A stretch of 30,954 nucleotides of DNA. Origin: an uncultured Bacteroidales bacterium (lineage in GTDB: Bacteria; Bacteroidota; Bacteroidia; Bacteroidales; UBA932). A model generated the notes under the pieces. It had not been told where the DNA came from. It worked only from the letters and a program-made list of their open reading frames with translations, and searched no databases. This document shows, one piece after another, positions 1 to 6,982 of the stretch. The stretch spans positions 1-30,954 of the forward strand of contig CAMJHJ010000006.1 of assembly GCA_946405485.1 (NCBI GenBank), given 5' to 3'. The translations under genes were made by a program, and so were the position numbers. The stretch's first letter is position 1, and each line of letters begins with the position of its first letter.

Positions 1-869
1 ACAGGGGTCCACTCCTCGTCGGCGCCGCCCATGCCATAGTCCAGGAACTGGACCTCGAAGAGGCTTTCGGCATTGTTCTCGTAGGCAGCACCCTCACGGA
101 AATTGTCCCCGTAGTCCGCCATCAGTTCATAATGGCCGTACTTGCCGTCGATGATGTCCTTGAGGACCGCAAGGGCCTCGGCATATTTGTGGCGGAACAT
201 CAGCGTCCGGGCGTAATAGCCGGCCGCTGCGCCGCTGGTGGCGCGGCCTTTGGCCCACTCCCCGCCCTCATCGCGGCTAGGAAGCAGCGACATCGCAGTC
301 GTGAGGTCTTCCTCGATCTGATCGAGGATCGTGTCCTGCGGGACGTTCTCGGCGTACATCGACTCGATGGACGAGTACTGGGCGTAATCCGTGAAGAGAG
401 GAACCTCCTGATAGTACGTGGCCAGGGTGTAGTATGCCAGCGAGCGGAGGAACAGGGCCTGTCCCTTGATCCTGTCGATGGAAGTACCGGTCATGTTGTT
501 TTCTGCAATCCTGGAAAGAACGAGGTTGCAACGGTTCACCACATGGAAATTGTCACGCCAGGGCCACTGGTCGCCGATATCGATCTGGCCGGAGGAATTG
601 AGGTTGTCGTAAGGGAGATACCACTGCTGCGAGGCGTTCCACACCTCATCGCCGCGGACTGCGTCGAGCGTGTAGCCGACACGGGCGAAGGTACCTTCCA
701 GGCGGATTCGGTTGTAGCAGGCCACAAGCGCTTCCTGCAGGTCGGCCTCGGTCTTGCCGAAGTCGTATGTCGTCTGGTTGTTGACATTCTTCACTTCGAG
801 GGCAGACTCACAGGAAGCCATGGAAGCGATTACCGCAAAGGCAGCCAGAACATATAATGTCTTTTTCAT
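1..869 (-). CDS. SusD/RagB-family nutrient-binding outer membrane lipoprotein (3' end cut by window edge)
   Basis: Surface lipoprotein that forms the lid of a SusC transporter and binds oligosaccharide. The first codons read MKKTLYVLAAFAVIASMASC, a type II signal with the lipid-modified Cys at residue 20. The mature part shows the usual SusD N-terminal pattern: a helix with YNRIR, then the TPR-like stretch 'IKGQALFLRSLAYY' and 'QEVPLFTD', both typical of the family. About 290 codons are present of a usual 500-600; the C-terminal part lies outside the window. An in-frame ATG at 881 would add four residues (MNKI) and is also possible. The gene follows SusC by 27 bases and closes the visible part of the arabinan operon. 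The substrate is inferred from the GH43 and GH51 neighbours, not from this protein. Confidence 0.93.
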   Translation of the reverse strand, partial: MKKTLYVLAAFAVIASMASCESALEVKNVNNQTTYDFGKTEADLQEALVACYNRIRLEGTFARVGYTLDAVRGDEVWNASQQWYLPYDNLNSSGQIDIGDQWPWRDNFHVVNRCNLVLSRIAENNMTGTSIDRIKGQALFLRSLAYYTLATYYQEVPLFTDYAQYSSIESMYAENVPQDTILDQIEEDLTTAMSLLPSRDEGGEWAKGRATSGAAAGYYARTLMFRHKYAEALAVLKDIIDGKYGHYELMADYGDNFREGAAYENNAESLFEVQFLDYGMGGADEEWTP

Positions 870-896
870 GATCTTGTTCATTTTGAGTTTGACACC

Positions 897-3800
897 TTAG
901 AATGAGAGTTTTACACCGAGCATTCCCGTGATCGGAGCCGGGTAAGAGCAATAGTTGTAACCGGGCGTAAAGGCACCGCCGGCGAAGTCGATATTGTAGC
1001 CTCTGTACAGGCTGAAGGTGTACAGGTTCTGGCCGGAGACATAGATGCGTGCGCCGCGGATAAAGCTCTTCTCGCTGAAGAGAGACTCGGGGAAGTTGTA
1101 TCCGAGCTCGACATTGGCAATCTTCCAGTAAGAACCGTTCTGCAGATAACGGGAGCTGAACATGTCGTTGGTGATCGTACCGGTGGACTTGTAGTAGACA
1201 CGGGGCACGGTCGTGCTCGGATTATCCACGGTCCAGGCATTCAGCAGGTCCACACTGCGGTTGGTCATGCCGTAGGAGCTGCGCAGGGTCATGTCGACGA
1301 AGTCGAGAAGCTGGTAACCCGCGGCACCGAAGGTGGAGATGCTCAGGTCGAAGCCCTTGTACTCGAAGCGTGCGCTGAGGCCGAACTGCACCTTGGGCAT
1401 GCCGCTGCCGATGTAGTCCTGGTCGTCGGCCGTGATCTGGCCGTCGTTGTTGATGTCCTTGTAGGCCACGTCTCCGGGCTGGGCGCCGTTCTGGACGACG
1501 TAGTTGCCCTTGTCGTTCACACGTTTGTCAATCTGCTCCTGATTCTGGAAAATACCCTCATACACATAGCCGTAGAAGCGGCCCACCTCGGCTCCGATCT
1601 CGGTCCGGGTGAAGGCATCGTTGCGGGCTTCGCCGGAAGGTCCGAGGGACACGACGGTGTTCCTGGGAAGCGTCAGGTTGCCGGAGATCTCGTACTTGAA
1701 GTCATTCTTGTAGTTGCGGTAGGAAGCCGAGAGTTCCAGGCCGGTGTTGCGCATCGAAGCGGCGTTCATGATCACGCTCTCGTTGGTGGCACCAGCCTCA
1801 GCAGGAACGGGAACGCTATAGAGCAGGTCCTCGGACAGCGCGTTATAGTAGTCGATATTCAGTTCGAGCGCTCCGCCGAACATGGCATAGTCGAGACCGA
1901 TATCCAGGGTCTTCTTCTTCTCCCAGCGGATGGCGGTATTGACATAGTTGGAGATGGAGGAACCGGTGACCTTGTTTCCGCCGAAACTATAGGTGTAGTT
2001 GCCGCGGGCCATCGTGTCCATATACTGGTACTCTCCGATGTTCTCGTTACCGAGGATACCGTAACTGGCGCGCAGCTTGAGCAGGCTGACAAGGTTGTGG
2101 TCGACCTGGAAGAACGGTTCCTTGTCGATGCGCCATCCAATGGAGAACGAAGGGAACCAGTCCCAACGGTCAGTGGAGGACAGGCGGCTCGAACCGTCGC
2201 GGCGGACCGTAGCCTGCAGGAGGTAGCGTCCGTCATAGTCGTAGCTCAGACGGCCGATGTAGGAAGCCAGCACATGCTCGCTCTCATAGGAGGAAGCGTC
2301 GCGCTCGGCGGCGTTGCCGACCTGGAGGTAATACGGTTCCGGAAGGTTGTTGCCCCAGCCGGAGAGGGTATGGTAGCGTTCGCGCTCGAAAGTCATACCG
2401 GCCACGGCGTTCAGGTGGTGCTTGCCGAACTTCCCGTCATAAGTCAGATAGTTCTCCACGAGGAAGTCGCTGAAGCTGCGATAGCCCTCGCTCAGACGCT
2501 CATTGCTCTTGGACAGGTAGTTGGTCGTGCTCTGGATGAAGGAGGGAACGAACGTGAAATCCTTGGCATAGGTACGGCTGTAGGAGAGGTTCAGATTGTA
2601 CTCGAACTTATGGTTCTCGCTCTTGTGGCCGATCATGTCAAGCAGGTCCGCAGTGACGGATCCGGTGGCCACGATGCGGTCCACGATGGTATTTCGCTCC
2701 AGGAGATTGTTATACAACAGCGGGTTGGTCATACGGATGTCGCCGTGGACATCATCGTAGTAGGTGCCGAAACCCCAGGAATCGTAATGGTACTCGGAAG
2801 CGGCGGATACGGTGCGGTCCAGGAACCAGGTGTCGGGATCATAGGCCTTGATGCTCGGGGGCATCAGCAGGGCGGAAGCCATCACCGGGTACTGCGTGCC
2901 GTACAGACCCTGCACGTACTCGTTGGCATTCGACAGGGACATGCTGTCCTGGGAGCTGTGCGAATAGACGACGCCCGTGCGGAACTTCAGGAACTTGACA
3001 TCCAGGGTGTTGTTGATACGGGTGGTGAAACGGTCGTAGTTGGGACCTGCACCCACCATGGTACCGCGCTGGCTGAAATAGTCGAGGGCGATATTGTAGG
3101 TATTGTTCTCGCCGCCGCCGGAGAAGTTGACGTTGTGGTTCTGGCGGATACCGGGCTTGAACATCTCCTTGAACCAGTCCGTGTTGACCTGCGTCGGGTT
3201 GACATACTTCTCGCTGGAAGGATCATACCCCGCAGGGACGGCAAGACCGCTGTTGGCGAACGCCATGCGTACAAACCGGCCGTACTGGTCAGCATCCATG
3301 ACCCGATAGACATTCTTTCGAATCGCGTCAACCCCAACATAACCAGAATAATCGACCCGCACAGGCTGGTTCTTCTTGCCGCCCTTGGTGGTAATTATAA
3401 CGACACCGTTCGCCGCGCGCGAACCGTAGATGGCCGCCGCAGACGCATCCTTGAGGATCTGGATGGTCTCGATGTCGTTCGGAGAGAAATCGCGGATGGT
3501 TGTACCCATGGGGACACCGTCAATGACGTAGAGCGGAGCCGTGTCGCCGAAGCTGCCGAGGCCGCGGATGCGGACCGCCGGATCGGCGCCAGGCTGGCCG
3601 TCGGAGGTGATCTGAACGCCGGCGACCTTGCCCTCGAGCATGGAAGATATATTGGAATGGGAGACCTTCTTCATCTCCTCGGCATCGACGATGGCGACGG
3701 AGCCGGTCAGGTCAACCTTCTTCTGGGAACCGTAACCGATGACGACCACCTGGTCCAGGAGGGTCTTATCGGTCTGCAGGGTGATGGTGCCGAGGCTTCC

Positions 3801-4094
3801 GGCCTGCGTAACCTTCATCTCGACGGTCGTAAAACCGACGGAGACGAACTGGACGACGGAACCCACGGGGACGCGCAGGGAGAAATTACCGTCCATATCG
3901 ACGACGGTACCGAGCGTGGTGCCCTTCACGACGACGCCGGCGCCCAATGCGGGCTCTCCGGTATCGTCAACGACGACGCCACTGACAGTCACTTGCTCCT
4001 GCGCCCGGGCAGTCATGCCGGTCTGCTCGCCCAGGAATGCAGGAGAGACAGCCAGGATGCTGCATATTGCGATGGTTGAAAGTATATGTTTCAT
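897..4094 (-). CDS. SusC/RagA-family TonB-linked outer membrane transporter
   Basis: TonB-dependent beta-barrel importing oligosaccharides, paired with the SusD gene downstream. Of 1065 residues, roughly 1-32 are a signal peptide. Residues about 35-110 are a carboxypeptidase-D-like Ig domain (VSGVVVDDTGEPALGAGVVV), followed by the plug with the SusC hallmark motifs VVIGYGSQKKVDLTGSV and AAIYGSRAANGVVIITTKGG. The rest is barrel, ending in aromatic Phe (MLGVKLSF) as expected for Bam-dependent folding. There is no STN domain, so it is not an anti-sigma-coupled transporter. I chose the ATG at 4094 because it begins the signal peptide; an upstream start at 4124 would overlap the preceding gene and add ten unlikely residues. 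Arabinan or arabino-oligosaccharide as substrate is inferred from context. Confidence 0.96.
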   Translation of the reverse strand: MKHILSTIAICSILAVSPAFLGEQTGMTARAQEQVTVSGVVVDDTGEPALGAGVVVKGTTLGTVVDMDGNFSLRVPVGSVVQFVSVGFTTVEMKVTQAGSLGTITLQTDKTLLDQVVVIGYGSQKKVDLTGSVAIVDAEEMKKVSHSNISSMLEGKVAGVQITSDGQPGADPAVRIRGLGSFGDTAPLYVIDGVPMGTTIRDFSPNDIETIQILKDASAAAIYGSRAANGVVIITTKGGKKNQPVRVDYSGYVGVDAIRKNVYRVMDADQYGRFVRMAFANSGLAVPAGYDPSSEKYVNPTQVNTDWFKEMFKPGIRQNHNVNFSGGGENNTYNIALDYFSQRGTMVGAGPNYDRFTTRINNTLDVKFLKFRTGVVYSHSSQDSMSLSNANEYVQGLYGTQYPVMASALLMPPSIKAYDPDTWFLDRTVSAASEYHYDSWGFGTYYDDVHGDIRMTNPLLYNNLLERNTIVDRIVATGSVTADLLDMIGHKSENHKFEYNLNLSYSRTYAKDFTFVPSFIQSTTNYLSKSNERLSEGYRSFSDFLVENYLTYDGKFGKHHLNAVAGMTFERERYHTLSGWGNNLPEPYYLQVGNAAERDASSYESEHVLASYIGRLSYDYDGRYLLQATVRRDGSSRLSSTDRWDWFPSFSIGWRIDKEPFFQVDHNLVSLLKLRASYGILGNENIGEYQYMDTMARGNYTYSFGGNKVTGSSISNYVNTAIRWEKKKTLDIGLDYAMFGGALELNIDYYNALSEDLLYSVPVPAEAGATNESVIMNAASMRNTGLELSASYRNYKNDFKYEISGNLTLPRNTVVSLGPSGEARNDAFTRTEIGAEVGRFYGYVYEGIFQNQEQIDKRVNDKGNYVVQNGAQPGDVAYKDINNDGQITADDQDYIGSGMPKVQFGLSARFEYKGFDLSISTFGAAGYQLLDFVDMTLRSSYGMTNRSVDLLNAWTVDNPSTTVPRVYYKSTGTITNDMFSSRYLQNGSYWKIANVELGYNFPESLFSEKSFIRGARIYVSGQNLYTFSLYRGYNIDFAGGAFTPGYNYCSYPAPITGMLGVKLSF

Positions 4095-4113
4095 ATAGAT
4101 TGGTGTCATTAGG

Positions 4114-5805
4114 TTATTCGGCAAAAACGAGATAGGACTCTTCGGTCACGAGGGCCACCTGGAGGTCGGCACTGTCGACCACGATACCGAGATAGTTCTG
4201 GAAATGCGACTCACCTTCGCCGTCCGTAACGGCATAGCGGATGTCGGCGGTATTATCGCCGTTGTTGGTGACCGTGATCACGACGTGAGAGCCGTTGAGG
4301 CGGGCGGCGAAGTAGCCCCAGTTCCAGTTGCTCTCTTTGACACAGGCCTCATAGGAACCGCCCCATCCGAAGTGGTCTTCGCGGACGACGACGTATTCTT
4401 CCAGCGCCGCATTGCGGAGAATCGTGCAGGGGCTGTGATAATTCTCAAGATTGTCCGAGTAGAGATCCATCTCGAAGACCTTGCTCTCACCAGACGCAAT
4501 GGTGAAGTCGGGCGTGAACGTTGTCCACCAGGCATTGGAGAAGTCGGGGGCACCGACCGCATACGCACCCTTGACAAGACTGATGGAGACAGACGTAGAC
4601 ACATCCTTGTAGGAGACCGTGACATCCTGGGGACCCGGCGTCAGTACGATATCGGAGAACGAGAGGTTCGACAGAGACATTTCACCGGTCGTGCCGTCGT
4701 CATACTTGGCGGTCACTTTCATTCCGGCAGGACGGAAAGCAAGGGAGGTATTCTCAAAGAAATAATACTTGTCGAAGACAGGAGGGGTCGTAACCGTGAG
4801 GCTGACGACCGGTTTGGTCACCTCGATCTCGGCGAACCCGGCGACGGACTTGCCGAAGGCGCCCTGCTTGGTCTTGCTGTAGGAATAGACCAGGGTCTTC
4901 TTGCCGGGCGTAGCGGTGAAGTCCTCGTCAACGGTGAAGGTGACATCCTCGAGGGAAACCTCGGAAGAGGAGTTGTCCGTGAAGGTGACGGTCGCGACGG
5001 CGGCGGTGAAGATATCCTCGACAGGCGTACCGACCTCCACAGAGGCGGGAAGCCCGGTCACCACGATGGAAGCGGCATCTTCATCGGCAATCTCACCGAT
5101 CTCGGAGGGTACCAGGTAGGCCTTCTTGATGTTGAAATGGCTGGCGTCACAGATGAGGAAGAGCTCGACATCTTCGACGGCCGAGACCTTCTGGTTGTAT
5201 TTCTCGGTAATGATGTAACCGTCGGTGGCGACGCTCACCGCTTCGAAGAAAGCGTATCCGGCGCGTGCATGATCCAGGGACATGGTGACGTATGCGCCCT
5301 GCATCTTCTGGCGGAACTCATCCCAGTCCACGTCAGACGCCGACAGTCCGCCGCAGTCAAACTCAATCAGGGCGCGGTCATAATCGGCATTGCCCCATCC
5401 ATACGCATCGGAACGGATGACAAAGTACTCGGAATACCCGTCTGCGCCCCGTTCCTTGGGCGTAGCGACGCAGGCATTCCAGTTGTTCCAGTTGTTGGCT
5501 CCTGAGCCGAAGTTCTCGAACTCGACAACCAGTTTCTTGCCGGAAGGGACCATGAAGTACTGGCTGAATTCTGTCCACCACGCTGAGGAGTTGTCCTCGG
5601 CGCCGACAAGGGCATTGGTGATGGTGATCTCGGTGTAGTCGTCCGTCTGGCTTTTCTTCTTCTCCTCCTCATACTCTGCGATCTTGTCTTCAAGATCCGC
5701 CGGAGCATTCACGGAATAAGGCTCGAGCCCGGTACAACCCATCGACACTGCCGCTGCGGCAGCTACTGCGCTAAGCGCTCTCAGCATCAAAGGTAGGGTT
5801 TTCAT
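4114..5805 (-). CDS. Surface lipoprotein with duplicated terminal domain around two Ig-like domains; putative arabinan-binding protein
   Basis: A 563-residue lipoprotein (VSMGC, Cys24) in the position that surface glycan-binding proteins hold in Sus-like operons. After an acidic/Lys-rich linker (residues 25-60), a domain at about 73-225 starts with AWWTEFSQYF and contains EYFVIRSDAYGWG. A second copy at about 423-563 starts AWWTTFTPDF and contains EYVVVREDHFGWGGSYEACV. Between them are two Ig-like segments at about 245-330 and 333-412 (FTDNSSSEVSLEDVTF; AKYDDGTTGEMSLSNLSF), similar to bacterial Ig-like group domains. I do not recognise a named family for the terminal domains; a jelly-roll carbohydrate-binding fold is a guess. 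It lies 20 bases upstream of susC and 37 downstream of GH43, so it is in the same transcript. Not an enzyme as far as I can see. Confidence 0.85.
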   Translation of the reverse strand: MKTLPLMLRALSAVAAAAAVSMGCTGLEPYSVNAPADLEDKIAEYEEEKKKSQTDDYTEITITNALVGAEDNSSAWWTEFSQYFMVPSGKKLVVEFENFGSGANNWNNWNACVATPKERGADGYSEYFVIRSDAYGWGNADYDRALIEFDCGGLSASDVDWDEFRQKMQGAYVTMSLDHARAGYAFFEAVSVATDGYIITEKYNQKVSAVEDVELFLICDASHFNIKKAYLVPSEIGEIADEDAASIVVTGLPASVEVGTPVEDIFTAAVATVTFTDNSSSEVSLEDVTFTVDEDFTATPGKKTLVYSYSKTKQGAFGKSVAGFAEIEVTKPVVSLTVTTPPVFDKYYFFENTSLAFRPAGMKVTAKYDDGTTGEMSLSNLSFSDIVLTPGPQDVTVSYKDVSTSVSISLVKGAYAVGAPDFSNAWWTTFTPDFTIASGESKVFEMDLYSDNLENYHSPCTILRNAALEEYVVVREDHFGWGGSYEACVKESNWNWGYFAARLNGSHVVITVTNNGDNTADIRYAVTDGEGESHFQNYLGIVVDSADLQVALVTEESYLVFAE

Positions 5806-5842
5806 TTTTTTTAGTATTAGTGATATGTGATTGGTATGAGTG

Positions 5843-6892
5843 TCAAAGTATAATCTCAGGCCAGCCCTCGGGGGTCCAATTCACCGGACGCACCAGCAGC
5901 CTGGAGCCGTATCCAAAGTCGCGGTCATAGGCATGGCAAAGCATCATCTCGCCGCCGTCCTTCCGCACGACCGCACAGTGTCCCACACCGGGATAGCGCT
6001 CATTGCCGGCCAGGACGACCGTGCCGCCGCCCTGCATGAGCGGGACGCCGGCGGCGTCCACGTACGGACCGGTCACTTCCTTCGCGCGCCCGCAAACCAC
6101 TTTATAAGTGCTCTTGGCTCCCCGGCAGCAAAGGTCATAGGAAACAAAGAGATAGTAATAGCCTCCGTGATGCACGATGAAAGGAGCCTCGACGGCACCG
6201 TTGCCCGGATCGAAGTCGGCTCCGCGGGGATCCGCCGTGATGGCGTCGTCGGTCAGAGAGGTGTCCTCGGCGGTTCCTTCCGGCCTGCGGCAGAGCGGGT
6301 ACCATTCCTGGGGCTCCGCCAGCCTGGTCAGCGATGCATCCAGGCGAACGAGCTTGATGCCGCCCCAGAAGGAGCCGAAACTAAGCCAGCCGGTCCCATC
6401 TTCGTCAATGACGACGTTCGGGTCGATGGCGTTCCACAGGTCGCGGCCGGCGACGGAACGGACCACGCAGCCATGGTCTTCCCACTTGTAATCAGGTGAA
6501 GAAGGGTCGAGCGTGCGGTTGGTCGCGACACCGATGGCGGAAGTGTTTTTCCCGAAAGAAGAACAGGAATAATATAAGTAGTATAGCCCGTCGCGGAACA
6601 GGATGTCCGGAGCCCAGGTGTGCCCGTTGTACCCGGGAACGGACTCAACGGCCCACCGGGGAGCCTGCTCGAACACCCGTCCGGCATAATCCCAGGTCAC
6701 AAGATCCCGCGAACTGAGGACATCCACACCGAAGCCGGTGGCGAACAGATACCAGGTTCCGTCGCAACAGGCGACGACAGGGTCATGCACCTGCGGGTAG
6801 TCCGTAGGCCACACGGGAGCCTGCGCTCCTGCATAGATCGATGAAACGGCTAAAAAGGTTATCAAGGCAGCCAGCCCTCGCTTCAGTATCAT
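5843..6892 (-). CDS. GH43 family arabinan endo-1,5-alpha-L-arabinosidase-like enzyme
   Basis: Inverting five-bladed propeller hydrolase expected to cut the alpha-1,5-arabinan backbone. In a 349-residue protein with a signal peptide ending near AGAQA, the three GH43 acidic residues are all visible: general base Asp37 in QVHDPVV, pKa-tuning Asp157 in LWNAIDPNVV, and general acid Glu235 in GAVEAPFIVHHGG. The motifs HTWAPDI, SFGSFWGG and GVGHCAVV (His305, matching the metal-site His of arabinanases) favour endo-arabinanase over beta-xylosidase. No carbohydrate-binding module follows. The ATG at 6892 is preferred over an in-frame TTG at 6898. It is the first gene of the leftward PUL operon, with a promoter-like box just upstream. 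Exact GH43 subfamily and exo/endo mode cannot be settled by eye. Confidence 0.92.
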   Translation of the reverse strand: MILKRGLAALITFLAVSSIYAGAQAPVWPTDYPQVHDPVVACCDGTWYLFATGFGVDVLSSRDLVTWDYAGRVFEQAPRWAVESVPGYNGHTWAPDILFRDGLYYLYYSCSSFGKNTSAIGVATNRTLDPSSPDYKWEDHGCVVRSVAGRDLWNAIDPNVVIDEDGTGWLSFGSFWGGIKLVRLDASLTRLAEPQEWYPLCRRPEGTAEDTSLTDDAITADPRGADFDPGNGAVEAPFIVHHGGYYYLFVSYDLCCRGAKSTYKVVCGRAKEVTGPYVDAAGVPLMQGGGTVVLAGNERYPGVGHCAVVRKDGGEMMLCHAYDRDFGYGSRLLVRPVNWTPEGWPEIIL

Positions 6893-6911
6893 AATCAAAT
6901 GGGTTACGAAG

Positions 6912-6919
6912 CAAAGGTA
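6912..6919 (-). promoter_or_regulatory. Bacteroidota -7 box (TACCTTTG) for the GH43-SusCD operon
   Basis: On the minus strand TACCTTTG is an exact match to the TAnnTTTG -7 element. It sits 19 bases upstream of the GH43 ATG, which implies a start site about 12 bases before the gene. I find no convincing TTTG -33 element 19-21 bases further upstream, as would suit a promoter needing the AraC-type regulator encoded next door. Confidence 0.5.
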
Positions 6920-6946
6920 GGCAGAATAAAATAAGTCTTAGTGCAC

Positions 6947-6963
6947 AAAAAAACCTAATAGGT
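6947..6963 (-). terminator. Weak terminator-like hairpin after the PUL regulator
   Basis: On the minus strand ACCTATTAGGT (5-bp arms, 1-base centre) is followed by seven T residues, 20 bases after the regulator's stop codon. The stem is very short, so termination may be partial and the regulator could read into the GH43 operon. Confidence 0.3.
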
Positions 6964-6982
6964 GGATTTTTGGACACAAGTA

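Noticed and set aside
2097..4079. 660-codon open frame on the plus strand opposite susC
   Set aside because: Mirror of a well-supported SusC gene; the translation is low-complexity (Val/Asp/Gly/Arg) with no recognisable domain, typical of antisense frames in GC-rich DNA.
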